Shown: positions 23,631 through 33,560 of the stretch, piece by piece
How positions within the stretch are numbered: the stretch's first letter is position 1
Layout of the letters: each line of letters starts with the position of its first letter
Assembly (NCBI RefSeq): GCF_001275135.1
Contig: NZ_LFQU01000002.1
Span: 186,001-250,000, forward strand
Source of the DNA: Xylanibacter rarus
GTDB taxonomy: Bacteria; Bacteroidota; Bacteroidia; Bacteroidales; Bacteroidaceae
Length of the DNA stretch: 64,000 bases
Direction of reading: 5' to 3'
Made by a program: the position numbers and the translations under genes
Notes under the pieces: generated by a model
Databases searched by the model: none
What the model was told of the DNA's origin: nothing
What the model saw: only the letters and a program-made list of their open reading frames with translations

Positions 23631-24806
23631 ATGAAGAAACTTTTACTTATTGCATTTACACTGTTCTCAATGAACACATTTGCACAGACACCAATGCTAA
23701 AGGCAACCAGACTGAACGGACTGAAAGCTGAAAACAGCATGAAATTTGAGACCTCCAACCGCGTTAACCTGAAAAAAGCAAACAGCACAAACAAGGTGAA
23801 GGCACAGGCAGCACCTGAAGGAACAACAAAATCATACTATGCAGACTACGGCGAGTCAGTAACTCAGGTAGGCCTAATGCAGAGACTGCACGTAAAAAAC
23901 GACATCGTGTTCGGCAATGACGGCACGGTAAGCATACCAAACATGTTCCTTAGCACTATTGTGGGCGAAGGCATATATCTTAAAGGTACATACGACGAGA
24001 GCACAAAGGAGATAACCATAGAGAACAATCAGGAGATATACAATCAAGACGGAATATCTCTGTTTGTTTGTAAAATGGACGCTGAGACAGGCGAACCTTT
24101 AACAAGCAGCAGCTTCAAGCTGTCGCTCGACCCCGAGAGCGGAATCTACTACTCTGCTGAAGGCGAATATCTCACAGCATTCATCACCAACGGCAGCCAG
24201 ACAGAGATTTACACCTACTGCACAGAGCTTTATTATTATCCGGCAGAACTCTTCCCCGAAGCCGTTTCACACAAATATACATACAGCGACTACTACGGAA
24301 ACAGCAAATCTGCAACTGTCGACATAGTAAACCTTGGCGATATTTGCTATATAAAGAGCCTCATGCCCGAATATCCTGAGGCATGGATGATTGGAATGTT
24401 TGAAGGCGACAACATCATCGTTTCTTCTTACGGAGTGGCAAGCGACGACACTGCACTGCTCTTTGGAACGACAACAGACTTTGTCGACGACTGTACGTTC
24501 ACATACAGCAGCTCGAGCGATTCTTACACATCTGAGAGCGGAATAGAACTGACTGACTACTTCTACTATCCCGGCGACAGCCAGAATGATGAAGGATACT
24601 ATTTCAGCGGATCTTGCAAAAACATGACCATAACAGGCAAGTCTACAACAGCCATCAGCAATGTTGAAAACAGCAACAAGGATGTCGTAGCAACAGAATA
24701 CTTCGACCTCTCAGGCCGCCGCATCAGCAATGCAGCCCAGGGCGTAAGCATCATGGTAAGCAAGTATGCCGACGGAACAAGCAAGGCAATAAAAATTATG
24801 AAATAG
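23631..24806 (+). CDS. Secreted protein of unknown function with a T9SS-type C-terminal tail
   Basis: A signal peptide (MKKLLLIAFTLFSMNTFAQ) is followed by a lysine/asparagine-rich segment (about 20-65) and a beta-rich body with many Y, S and T residues. The last 45 residues (TEYFDLSGRRISNAAQG, then VSKYADGTSKAIKIMK) look like the C-terminal sorting domains that direct proteins through type IX secretion in Prevotella and Porphyromonas. I recognise no catalytic domain. Base composition is visibly more AT-rich than that of neighbouring genes, and the gap on its left is long and repeat-laden, which may point to recent acquisition. The product is most likely exposed on the surface or released. 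Confidence 0.8.
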   Translation: MKKLLLIAFTLFSMNTFAQTPMLKATRLNGLKAENSMKFETSNRVNLKKANSTNKVKAQAAPEGTTKSYYADYGESVTQVGLMQRLHVKNDIVFGNDGTVSIPNMFLSTIVGEGIYLKGTYDESTKEITIENNQEIYNQDGISLFVCKMDAETGEPLTSSSFKLSLDPESGIYYSAEGEYLTAFITNGSQTEIYTYCTELYYYPAELFPEAVSHKYTYSDYYGNSKSATVDIVNLGDICYIKSLMPEYPEAWMIGMFEGDNIIVSSYGVASDDTALLFGTTTDFVDDCTFTYSSSSDSYTSESGIELTDYFYYPGDSQNDEGYYFSGSCKNMTITGKSTTAISNVENSNKDVVATEYFDLSGRRISNAAQGVSIMVSKYADGTSKAIKIMK

Positions 24807-24836
24807 GACATTATTTTTTGTGAAGAGCGCTTCATT

Positions 24837-24874
24837 GCCCGGCGTCAGACTCTCTGGCTCCGGGCTTTATTTAT
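24837..24874 (+). terminator. Terminator after the secreted-protein gene
   Basis: GCCCGG (24837-24842) pairs with CCGGGC (24860-24865), with an inner CAG/CTG stem, followed by TTTATTTA. Confidence 0.65.
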
Positions 24875-25059
24875 GTCCGCAGCGGCAAGTATACGGGCAG
24901 CCACCATGCAGCCAGTCAGGCGCCATGCAGCCGCATCATACCATTCACGGCGCCGCATGCTTCAGCCCTGCACATCCGCCCATGCCGCCCAAAAATCCTG
25001 TGGCAATGAGGCAGGCAAACTAACGGCAGCCATGCCCTGCGAAGGCAGATATGGGATAA

Positions 25060-25108
25060 AAGAAAGTCCGGCAGCCACGTCATCAGGACATGGCTGCCGG
25101 ACCTTTTT
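25060..25108. terminator. Bidirectional terminator before the PUL
   Basis: GTCCGGCAGCCA (25066-25077) pairs perfectly with TGGCTGCCGGAC (25091-25102). CTTTTTAG follows on the plus strand, and CTTTCTTTT follows when read on the minus strand. It mainly ends the alpha-galactosidase transcript. Confidence 0.8.
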
Positions 25109-25134
25109 AGTTTATTTCAAAAGCATCGGCCCCG

Positions 25135-27276
25135 TTATCTTGCCTTCAGCTCATACACGCGGCTGCTAAGCTTCTGCGCGCTGAAGAGCGGCAGACCAAC
25201 GGTCATGAGATACTCGCCCGAGTAGGTATTCACCTCGCCCTGCGAGCCGTCGGCACGGTTTATCTCGCGCACGTCATACTTCTTCGAAGCGTCGAGACCG
25301 TCCATCACCACGTTGTAGAGCTTCTCGCTGTAGCGCGGGAATATGTCGAAGGCAAACACCACGGCGCTGGCCTTGTCCTTGCTGACATACATCGTAGAGG
25401 TGTGGTTGCCCTCGTATGGCGACACGAGGCGATACTGGTCGCCGTCGAGTATCACGGGCTTCAGCCTGTTGAAGTCGGCTATCGACTGCTTGCAGTAGGC
25501 CAGCTCTCCTGCCGGAATGTCGTGCAGGTTGATGTCGAAGCCCATCTTGCCCATCATGGCCACGTTCACCCTGAACTTTATGCTTGCCGCCTTGTTCCAT
25601 GTAGTTACGTGGGCACACTGCACCTTGGCAGGGAACACCTGCGAGTAGCCCCACTGTATGAAGATGCGCTCCACGGGGTCGGTGTTGTCGCTCGGCCACA
25701 TCTCTACAAAATATTTCAGCGCCTCATAGTCGGTGCGTCCGCCTCCGCCCGAGCACAGCATCATGGGCAGGTCGGGATATTTTGCCTTGATGCGCTCCAG
25801 CACGTTGTAGAGTCCGCGCACGTAGTCAACATAAAGGTGTGTCTGCTTCATCTTCTCGTAGTTAGAGTAGATGTTGGTTATCGGGCTGTTGCAGTCCCAC
25901 TTGAAGTAGGCTATGTCGGGATACTTCGTCATCAGTCCGTCCACCACGCCGAACACATAGTCCTGCACCTTGGGGTTAGACAGGTCGAGCACGAGCTGGT
26001 TTCTGAAGTAATACTCCTCGCGGTTGGGCAGCGTTATCACCCAGTCCTTGTGCTTCTCATACAGCTCCGACTTGGGGCTCACCATCTCAGGCTCTATCCA
26101 CAGGCCGAACTTCACGCCCTGCTTCTTGGCCTCCTCCGTCAGTCGTCCTATGCCGTTGGGCAGCTTGTCGGCCGTAACCTCCCAGTCGCCCAGTGCCTGC
26201 GTGTCGCTGTGGCGCTTGTATTTGTTGCCGAACCATCCGTCGTCGAGCAGGAACATGTCAACGCCCAGCTCCTTGGCCTCGCCGATGAGCGAGAGCAGCT
26301 TGTTCTCATCGAAGTCGAAGTAAGTAGCCTCCCAGTTGTTCAGCAGCGTCATGCGGTCGCCCTGTCCGTCCTTTATCTGATACTTGCGTGCCCAGTCGTG
26401 CAGGTTGCGGCTGGCGTGTCCTGTTCCGCTCTGGCTCAGGGTGAAGATAAACTCAGGAGTCCTGAAGCTCTTGTTCTTTGCCACGGTGTACTGCGACGCA
26501 TAGGGGTTGATGCCGCTTATCACGCGCAGGCCGCCAAGATTGTCAACCTCGAACGTAAACCTGAAGTTGCCCGTCCATGCCAGCGTGCCCACCAGCACCT
26601 CGCCCTCTCTCTCAGTGGCCTTGCTGCCGAGCGACAGCTGGAAGAAGGGCTGGCAGAACATGTCGGCGCGCGCTCCCAGCTTGGTGTCTATCACCTTCTT
26701 GCCGAAGTAAAGCTCCTGCGTGTGGCTGCCCGCCTCGGTGGCCCAGTCGCCGTTATACTGTGTCAGGTAATATTTCGGCGCATACATGTGGAGCATCGAC
26801 GAGGCATACTTCTCGAGCGTTATGGCCGACTTCTCCCTGTTGAATATCTCGGTCCATGCCTTAAACACGTCTTCCTTGGCGTAGGCCACAAAGTGCATTG
26901 CCACCTCGTCGGCATACACGGGGTCGGCAAGGTATATCACGGTCTCCGTGCCGCCGTCGCATGCCTTTGTCTCGTGCCTCTTGTATTTCAGCAGCGTCGA
27001 AGGGTTGCCGTCAGAGCGCGTTATGTGGAGCGCAGGCTCAAAGTAGTCTTCCATGCCGTGTGTCATGTATGCCTCCTTGCCCTGCGGCAGCATGGCATAC
27101 TCGCTCTTGTCCGTAAGGCGCTTGCCGAAGTAGCTCTGGTACAGCCGGCCGTTGTCGCCCACGGTGAACACGAGGCTCGTGCTGCCGGTCTCTACCACAA
27201 TCTGTTCTTTGGCTCCGGCCTTGCAGACAAATGCCAGCAGGCCAAGTGCCACGAATAGTTTTGTTACGATTTTCAT
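25135..27276 (-). CDS. Exported alpha-galactosidase, glycoside hydrolase family 36
   Basis: The 713-residue protein has a signal peptide (MKIVTKLFVALGLLAFVCKAGA), an N-terminal beta-supersandwich (about 25-300), a TIM barrel (about 310-620) and a C-terminal beta domain. The catalytic pair of GH36 is visible: nucleophile D461 in AYFKWDCNSPI and acid/base D530 in EMWPSDNTDP. Also typical are FLLDDGWFG, GLWIEPEMVSP and MLCSGGGGRTDYE. It hydrolyses terminal alpha-1,3/1,4/1,6-galactosides, probably in the periplasm, because there is no lipobox or T9SS tail. It is the last gene of the minus-strand PUL, 76 bp after the SGNH esterase gene, and is probably co-transcribed with it and under HTCS control. 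Confidence 0.93.
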   Translation of the reverse strand: MKIVTKLFVALGLLAFVCKAGAKEQIVVETGSTSLVFTVGDNGRLYQSYFGKRLTDKSEYAMLPQGKEAYMTHGMEDYFEPALHITRSDGNPSTLLKYKRHETKACDGGTETVIYLADPVYADEVAMHFVAYAKEDVFKAWTEIFNREKSAITLEKYASSMLHMYAPKYYLTQYNGDWATEAGSHTQELYFGKKVIDTKLGARADMFCQPFFQLSLGSKATEREGEVLVGTLAWTGNFRFTFEVDNLGGLRVISGINPYASQYTVAKNKSFRTPEFIFTLSQSGTGHASRNLHDWARKYQIKDGQGDRMTLLNNWEATYFDFDENKLLSLIGEAKELGVDMFLLDDGWFGNKYKRHSDTQALGDWEVTADKLPNGIGRLTEEAKKQGVKFGLWIEPEMVSPKSELYEKHKDWVITLPNREEYYFRNQLVLDLSNPKVQDYVFGVVDGLMTKYPDIAYFKWDCNSPITNIYSNYEKMKQTHLYVDYVRGLYNVLERIKAKYPDLPMMLCSGGGGRTDYEALKYFVEMWPSDNTDPVERIFIQWGYSQVFPAKVQCAHVTTWNKAASIKFRVNVAMMGKMGFDINLHDIPAGELAYCKQSIADFNRLKPVILDGDQYRLVSPYEGNHTSTMYVSKDKASAVVFAFDIFPRYSEKLYNVVMDGLDASKKYDVREINRADGSQGEVNTYSGEYLMTVGLPLFSAQKLSSRVYELKAR

Positions 27277-27352
27277 GTCTTTACTGTGTTTTATTAGTTA
27301 AAAATATTTATGTCCTTAATGTCCTGATTTTCCTGTGCGCAGGGCCTCACGG

Positions 27353-29293
27353 TCAGCGTGAGCCTGCCTCAAACAGAGCCACGGGCAGCCCCGTAGGCCC
27401 GAACAGGTTGCCGCAGGGATAGTCGGCCCAGTTATATCTCACGGCCACTATGTTTCCGCCTGCGGTTATCCTTATGGTGCGCGCGTCGGTCTTCACGGCT
27501 TCGGGCGCAGCCCACTGCCCCTTGTCGGTCAGCACGATGAAGCCTCGCGGAGCCTCGCCCCTGGTAACCACGTCGCCGTCAAACCTCAGCACGGCCTCGC
27601 TGCCCTTTATCTCGCAGCTGCTCAGGGCGGGCGCCCTGTCGGTTATGTCGCTGAAGCCGTAGGCGCGCCGGAGGGCAACGAGCGACAGCCTGCGCGCCAC
27701 CTCCTGCTTGTTCTTTGGATGTATGTCGGTGCTGTCGCCTATGTCTGTCGTAACCACCATGGCCGTGCCGTCAAGGCTCAGCGCACCTGCCTGTGCCTGC
27801 CGCAGCGCTGCCCACTCAGAGTCGGGCTGCACCTGCACGGGCTTAAGATATGCCGCCAGCTGAACAAAGTAGAACGGCAGGCTGTCGTTGCCCCACAGGC
27901 GGCGCCAGTCGGATATAAGCCGGCGGAACAGCGGCCCATACTGGGCGGCACGCCCCACGTTGGCGCAGCCCTGATACCACAGCACGCCCTTTATGGGCAA
28001 CTGCCGCAGCGGATAGAGCATGGCGTTGTATAGCACCGTGGGGAAAGACGCGCTCTCGGCCGACACAGGACGCCGCGGCAGCTTGCCGAAGTCGGCAGCC
28101 ACCTTGTATGCCCAGTTGCCGTCGAGCGGCAGGCGGCTGTCGCCCTGCCGTGCAAACAGGTCTGAAGCGCTGCCGCAGATGCCGCCCTCGCCCTCAAAGT
28201 CGGTAACCCTTACGGTTATCAGAGCCTTGCCGCCCCTCACCAGCTCTGCCGGAACGGTGTAGGTGCGCTCCACGTTGTAGCCCGAGCCTTCGGCTATCTT
28301 TGTTCCGTTAAAGTAGGTGACGTCTTCGTCGTCTATGGCTCCGAGGTGCAGCTCTACGGGCTTTCCTGCCCATCCGGCAGGTATGTCAATTTCGCGCTGC
28401 ATCAGCACAATGCCGTTGAATCCGGGCAGGGCTGAGCTTTCCCACTGCCCCGGAACGGGCATCACGGGCAGACTGCCGTCGGCTGGCAGGCACACCTTGC
28501 CGCCGCTGTCGGCCACGCCCTCCGTAGCCATGCTCACCCACTCGGCCACGCGGCGCTCATATTCGGCCTTTATCCTGTCCTTGTCGAAGCCGTTGTCGGC
28601 CATCATGCCTGTCTCGTTCTCAAAGCCCTCAACCGAGCTGACGCCTGCATAGCTGCTCCAAGCCTCAGCCGGCGTGCCGCCCCAGGTGCAGTCTATCACG
28701 CCCACATGGACGCTAAGGCGCCTTGCCATCTCGCGGGCATAGAAGTATGCCACCGACGAGAAGTTCTCAACGGTCTCCGGCGTGCACGTGCGCCAGCCGC
28801 CCATGTTCACGTCGGTGTCGGCCGCGGGCACAAAGCTGCGCTGCTTGCTTATCTGCAAGAATCTCACTTCGGGATGATTGGCCGACATTATCTCGTGCCA
28901 GTAGTTCATCACCTTTCCCCAGCCGCCCACGGGCATCTCCATGTTCGACTGCCCCGAGCAGAGCCACACCTCGCCCGAATAGATGTCGTGCAGCGTGGTC
29001 CTGTCGCCGTCGTCGAAGGTTATCGTGTAGGGTCCTCCGGCCTTGGGCGTGGCCAGCCTGATGCTGAACGTGCCGTCGCTCATCACCTTAGCCGTCAGGG
29101 CATGCCTGCTCCACGAGGCCCTGACCTTCACCCTGCTGCCGCTGCTCCTGCCCGTTATGGTCCAGAGGCTCTGCTGCTGAACCACCATGCTGTCGGTAAC
29201 AAAGTGAGGCAGCACCACCTTTGCGTCTGCTCCGGCGGCACACAAGGCCACGGCAGCAGCTGCCGCAATGCGTCTGAAATTGCTTGTTTTCAT
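27353..29293 (-). CDS. Exported sialate-O-acetylesterase-like SGNH carbohydrate esterase
   Basis: The 646-residue protein has a signal peptide, and a SASA/DUF303 SGNH-hydrolase fold split by an inserted galactose-binding-like beta domain (about residues 275-375, PGQWESSALPGFNGIVLMQR onward). The nucleophile is S116 in VWLCSGQSNMEM; the Asp-His pair sits in TTDIGDSTDIHPKNK and WYQGCANV carries the block III Asn. Such enzymes remove O-acetyl groups from sialic acids or from plant polysaccharides, so the actual ester cannot be told. It lies between the HTCS regulator gene (128 bp) and the GH36 gene (76 bp) on the same strand. It probably unmasks acetylated residues so that the glycosidases can act. 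Confidence 0.88.
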   Translation of the reverse strand: MKTSNFRRIAAAAAVALCAAGADAKVVLPHFVTDSMVVQQQSLWTITGRSSGSRVKVRASWSRHALTAKVMSDGTFSIRLATPKAGGPYTITFDDGDRTTLHDIYSGEVWLCSGQSNMEMPVGGWGKVMNYWHEIMSANHPEVRFLQISKQRSFVPAADTDVNMGGWRTCTPETVENFSSVAYFYAREMARRLSVHVGVIDCTWGGTPAEAWSSYAGVSSVEGFENETGMMADNGFDKDRIKAEYERRVAEWVSMATEGVADSGGKVCLPADGSLPVMPVPGQWESSALPGFNGIVLMQREIDIPAGWAGKPVELHLGAIDDEDVTYFNGTKIAEGSGYNVERTYTVPAELVRGGKALITVRVTDFEGEGGICGSASDLFARQGDSRLPLDGNWAYKVAADFGKLPRRPVSAESASFPTVLYNAMLYPLRQLPIKGVLWYQGCANVGRAAQYGPLFRRLISDWRRLWGNDSLPFYFVQLAAYLKPVQVQPDSEWAALRQAQAGALSLDGTAMVVTTDIGDSTDIHPKNKQEVARRLSLVALRRAYGFSDITDRAPALSSCEIKGSEAVLRFDGDVVTRGEAPRGFIVLTDKGQWAAPEAVKTDARTIRITAGGNIVAVRYNWADYPCGNLFGPTGLPVALFEAGSR

Positions 29294-29421
29294 AGGTTAA
29301 AACATTTTGTCCTTATCATCTTCGCGGTCATGGCACGGGCCACGGCGCCGGCTTTCAGCGCCGGTGCCGGCACACATGCCGTTGCCGTAACGATCCTGGT
29401 CTGTCCGTTTTTTTATGGTGC

Positions 29422-32400
29422 TCAGCCGTTGCCCTGCTTCTCCCTGCACTGCTTCTCAAAGTCCTTCGGGCTTATGCCAAACTGCTTGAAGAACAGCTTG
29501 CTGAAATACGACGGCGACGATATGCCCACCATATAGCAGATGTCGCCTATGAGGTGCTTGCCCTCCTGTATGAGTTCGGCAGCCTTCTTCAGCTTGATGA
29601 GCCTGATAAGCTCAACGGGCGACATATTGAACACCGACTTTATCTTGCGCAGCAGGCTCGAGTGGCTCATGCACAGGATGTCGGCCATGCACTCCACATT
29701 GAAGTTGTCTTCGCCCACGTTGTCCTCTATAATCTTTATGACCTTGTTCATAAACTCCTCGTCGGCCTTCGTCATGTGCATGTTGTCCATGTTGAAGAAG
29801 GGCTTTTTGGAGAACGACTCGCGCTCGCGCCGCCTGTTGTCGAGCAGCGAACGTATGAGCTGGCGGAAGAACTTCACCGAGAAGGGCTTCTCTATATATG
29901 CCTCAGCACCGAGCTGCAGTCCCTTTATCTTGCTCTCGAGGTCGTTCTTGGCGGTGATGAACACTATTGGTATGTGCGACAGGTTGATGTCTGCCTTGAC
30001 CGCCTTGCACAGGCTGAAGCCGTCCATCTCGGGCATCATCACGTCAGACACTATCAGGTCGATGTGGCTGCCGGCCAGCTTCTCGAGAGCCTCCTTGCCG
30101 TTGCGCGCCGTCTCTATCGTGAACGACATGTTGGCCTGCTCGGCCAGAAACTCGCGCATGTTGTCGTTGTCCTCAACTATCAGCACGGTGTATCCGCCTG
30201 TGTTCTCCTTTGCCTGGTTGGTTTCTTCCTCGAGCAGATAGTCAGACGTGTCAACGGTCAGCTTGTTGTTGTGCTTTATGCCCTCCTTGTTCTGCGGCAG
30301 TATGGCCACAAAGGTGTTGCCGTCGCTGCCGTCGTCGGCCAGCTCAAGACTTCCGCCCAGCAGCGATGCGAGCGAAAGCGAAAGCGGAAGGCCTATGCCC
30401 ACGCCGTTCTCGCCGCTGTTCGACTTGTCTATCTGGTAGAAGCGCTTGAAGATTAGCTTCTTCTCGCTGTCTGATATCTTGTCGCCGTCGCTCGTAACCT
30501 TTATTATGAAGTTGCTGTCGTCTGTAGTGAGCGACACCTTCACCCTGCGGCGGGCATACTTCAGAGCGTTGTTAAGCAGGTTGCTCAGAATCTTGATGAC
30601 GGCCTCCCTGTCGGTAGAAACTATCACGGGCTCGTCGGCAACGTTTCTTATCAGCTCCTTGTCCTTCAGCGTCATGGCAGGCTCAAAGCGGTCAATGGTC
30701 TCGTTCACCAGCGCGCTTATGTCTACGTTCTCATATTTGAACGTAAGCCTGTTGGAGTCGATCTTCTGGAAGTCGAGCAGCTGGCCCGTAAGGTTGAGCA
30801 GCCGCTTGGTGTTCTGCCGCGTAACTTTCAGATAGTGCTGCACGCGGCTGTTGTTTATCCCTATCTCCTCTATGGCCTCGAGCGGCGCGTCGATCAGCGT
30901 CAGCGGCGTGCGTATCTCGTGGGCCACTTCGGTAAAGAAGTTCACCTTGTTCTGATACAGCTCCTTCTCCTTGTTCACGGCAAAGAGGTGCTGGCGCTCG
31001 CGCAGCTGCTTCTCCTTGTGGTTGCGGTAGAGCACAAACCACAGCATAACTCCGGCCACGATAAGTATAATGTATGCCAGATAGGCCCATTTAGAACTGT
31101 ACCATGGCGGAGTTATCACTATCTCAAGACTTTTGGTTATGGTCTGTCCGTGTGTGTCAACCTTTACACACAGGTTATATGTGCCCGGAGGCAGGTTGGC
31201 AAACGATATCTGGTTGCCCGACATGCTTATCCATTCTGAGTTGACGGGCTCGAGCTTGTAGCTGTACATGCTGCCGCTGGTAACGCCGAAGCTCGGCGAC
31301 ACCACCCTCAGCGAGAATGTTGCCATGTCGTAAGGCAGGGTGAGGCGTCTGGTGAACATGATGTTCTCCTTCAGCGGCGAGTTCTTTGTGTCTACGGTAA
31401 CTTCCTCGTTAAGTATCCTCAGCTGAGTGAAATACAGCGACGACTGCATGGTCTGGTTGTCTTCCTTGTCGGGGTTGAAGGCTATTATTCCGCCTATGCT
31501 TCCAAAGTAGAACAGACCGTCGTTGGCCTTGATGGCCGAGTTGTAGTTAAACTGGTTGTTGGGAAGCCCGTCTTTCACGGTGAACACTCTCACGGCCCTT
31601 GTGTCGGGATTAAACTTCACGAGGCCCTTGTTGGTGCCGAACCACAGGTTGCCGTTGTTGTCCTCAAGTATGTTGTACGCCACGTCGTCGGGCAGTCCCT
31701 CCTCTATTCCGAACGACGTGAAGTTGTCTTCTTTCTTGTTATAGCGGCTTATTCCGCCGCGGTCGGTAGACACCCACACGTTGCCGCGGCTGTCTTCCAT
31801 AAACGAGCTTATGCTGTTGGAGCGCAGCCCGCTGCGCGATGTCTCGCCCGACACGTATCTCTTGTATTTGCCCGTAGACGGCGTGTATCTCCATACGCCG
31901 TTGCCCATGGTGCCTATCCATACGGTGCCGTCGTGAGCCTCAAAGAGATTGAATATCCAGTCATAGCCGGTTTCGTTGACGTGCCTGAAGTCTTTCTGCC
32001 CGGCATCGCGGCGGTAGAGCGCGTAGCCAAGGCCCACCCACTCGTTGCCGCGGCTGTCCTTGAGATATGAATACACGCTGTTGTCCTTCTCCTTGATGTT
32101 AAGCACGGTTGACACCCTGCCGCTGCCGTCGACACGCAGCAGTCCGCCGCGCGAGAATCCGGCATAGACGCTGCCGTTGAATGCTGTAAGCAGCAGCACC
32201 GTCTTCTGTGCTGCCGTTATGTCACTGATTGCAGATATTATGTTAGTTGACGGATTGAGCGAGAACAGCCCCCTGTCCTCCGTTCCTATCCATATGCGGT
32301 TGTCGGCACTCTGCGTAAGTCCGTTGACCACCCTTCCGGTAAGCCCCGACCACAGGCCGAACACCTTAAAGTAAAACTTGTTTCTTGATGTGTAGTTCAC

Positions 32401-33426
32401 TCCGCCGAAAGACGTGCCTATCCACACGTCGCCGCTCCTGCTCTCGTAGAGACAGTAGATTATGTCGTCAGACAGACTGAACTTGTTGAGCGGATCTTCG
32501 TGCAGCACGGTCTCGGTGTTGTCATATTTGTTGAGGATATACAGTCCGTGCTGTGTTCCTATCCATATTTCGTCTTCAAAGCACTGCATGCAGCGCATGT
32601 ATATCTTGCCTTCTGCCGAGAAGTTTATTTTAGAGAATGTGTTATGCACAGGATTGTATCGAAACAGATAGCCGTTGGTAGACGCAAAGATAAGCGAGCC
32701 GTCGGTGTCTTCAACCACGGTGGTGAACATCACGCCCTCCATGTCCTGTCCGTCGGCGGCCACCACCCTTACAAACCTTCTGGCACGCTTGTCAAACTTG
32801 TATATTCCGGCGCTTGCCGTGGTTACCCACACGTCGCCGTTGTCGTCGACACAGATGTTAGACGGGAACTTTTCTTTCAGGTTGTCCTTTATCGGCGTTA
32901 CTGAATAATAGTCGACGCTCTGTCCGTGATAATGAAACACGCCGAGGTCGGGCAGAAGCACCCACACGTTGCCCTTGCCGTCGCCGTCGATGGTCTGCAC
33001 CCAGTTGTCGGGATACTTGCCGTTGCGCCTGTCCTTACGGTCAAGAAAGCTGAACGTGTCGGTCTTCGGGTTGTAAAGATACACACCGCGGTCTGTTCCC
33101 ACCCACATCATCTTGCGTTCGTCTTCATACAGGGCCGCAATGTTGTTGTTGCCCTGCTTCTTTTTGTGGTCAAAGCAGTTAAGCCTGCGCATGTCGAGGC
33201 CGTCGTAGCGGTGCAGTCCGTTCTTCGTGCCGAGCCATATAAATCCGTAGCTGTCTTCGGCCACACACTTTACGTTGCTCGACGACAGCCCGAAGGTGTT
33301 GTCAATGCGCTTGAACGAATAGTTGCCCGTGGCATAAGCCGGACATGCCGCCAGCAGGGCTGACGCAAGCACGGCCATGATAAGGGCTGCTATGGTTTGA
33401 GAGGCTTTAACTGTACTTTGCTTCAT
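29422..33426 (-). CDS. Hybrid two-component system regulator (HTCS) of the PUL
   Basis: The protein has 1334 residues from ATG 33426 (an in-frame TTG six bases upstream is less likely). In order it has a signal sequence, two periplasmic seven-bladed propellers made of Reg_prop repeats (IWLGTKNGLHRYD, VWIGTMGNGVWRY, LWFGTNKGLVKFN and others) and a Y_Y_Y domain (about 700-775). A membrane helix (about 780-800), HisKA with H836 in VAHEIRTPLTLI, and HATPase_c (LNNALKYAR, GVGIGLPLSLS) follow. The receiver has LIVEDND and D1128 in VSDVMMPEMDG, and the chain ends in an AraC-type HTH (about 1240-1334). HTCS proteins sense an oligosaccharide in the periplasm and directly activate the adjacent susC/susD and enzyme genes. 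It sits inside the locus, between the glycosidase and esterase genes. Confidence 0.95.
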   Translation of the reverse strand: MKQSTVKASQTIAALIMAVLASALLAACPAYATGNYSFKRIDNTFGLSSSNVKCVAEDSYGFIWLGTKNGLHRYDGLDMRRLNCFDHKKKQGNNNIAALYEDERKMMWVGTDRGVYLYNPKTDTFSFLDRKDRRNGKYPDNWVQTIDGDGKGNVWVLLPDLGVFHYHGQSVDYYSVTPIKDNLKEKFPSNICVDDNGDVWVTTASAGIYKFDKRARRFVRVVAADGQDMEGVMFTTVVEDTDGSLIFASTNGYLFRYNPVHNTFSKINFSAEGKIYMRCMQCFEDEIWIGTQHGLYILNKYDNTETVLHEDPLNKFSLSDDIIYCLYESRSGDVWIGTSFGGVNYTSRNKFYFKVFGLWSGLTGRVVNGLTQSADNRIWIGTEDRGLFSLNPSTNIISAISDITAAQKTVLLLTAFNGSVYAGFSRGGLLRVDGSGRVSTVLNIKEKDNSVYSYLKDSRGNEWVGLGYALYRRDAGQKDFRHVNETGYDWIFNLFEAHDGTVWIGTMGNGVWRYTPSTGKYKRYVSGETSRSGLRSNSISSFMEDSRGNVWVSTDRGGISRYNKKEDNFTSFGIEEGLPDDVAYNILEDNNGNLWFGTNKGLVKFNPDTRAVRVFTVKDGLPNNQFNYNSAIKANDGLFYFGSIGGIIAFNPDKEDNQTMQSSLYFTQLRILNEEVTVDTKNSPLKENIMFTRRLTLPYDMATFSLRVVSPSFGVTSGSMYSYKLEPVNSEWISMSGNQISFANLPPGTYNLCVKVDTHGQTITKSLEIVITPPWYSSKWAYLAYIILIVAGVMLWFVLYRNHKEKQLRERQHLFAVNKEKELYQNKVNFFTEVAHEIRTPLTLIDAPLEAIEEIGINNSRVQHYLKVTRQNTKRLLNLTGQLLDFQKIDSNRLTFKYENVDISALVNETIDRFEPAMTLKDKELIRNVADEPVIVSTDREAVIKILSNLLNNALKYARRRVKVSLTTDDSNFIIKVTSDGDKISDSEKKLIFKRFYQIDKSNSGENGVGIGLPLSLSLASLLGGSLELADDGSDGNTFVAILPQNKEGIKHNNKLTVDTSDYLLEEETNQAKENTGGYTVLIVEDNDNMREFLAEQANMSFTIETARNGKEALEKLAGSHIDLIVSDVMMPEMDGFSLCKAVKADINLSHIPIVFITAKNDLESKIKGLQLGAEAYIEKPFSVKFFRQLIRSLLDNRRRERESFSKKPFFNMDNMHMTKADEEFMNKVIKIIEDNVGEDNFNVECMADILCMSHSSLLRKIKSVFNMSPVELIRLIKLKKAAELIQEGKHLIGDICYMVGISSPSYFSKLFFKQFGISPKDFEKQCREKQGNG

Positions 33427-33560
33427 GATCAATTTGTTTGTTTCTGATAATACTTCTGCCGCCGGGCGGCAAGTGTGTTTCTGATGTCAGCCTTACGGCT
33501 TGTGCCATACTGATGCTTTATGCCGTGTCAGCCGGACTGATGCCGGCCATAAGCATGATG

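Noticed and set aside
25402-27258. A 618-codon open frame on the plus strand, antisense to the GH36 gene
   Set aside because: It mirrors a well-supported alpha-galactosidase gene with catalytic residues; its translation is rich in V, H, R and L without domain or signal, which is typical of an antisense shadow in GC-biased codons.
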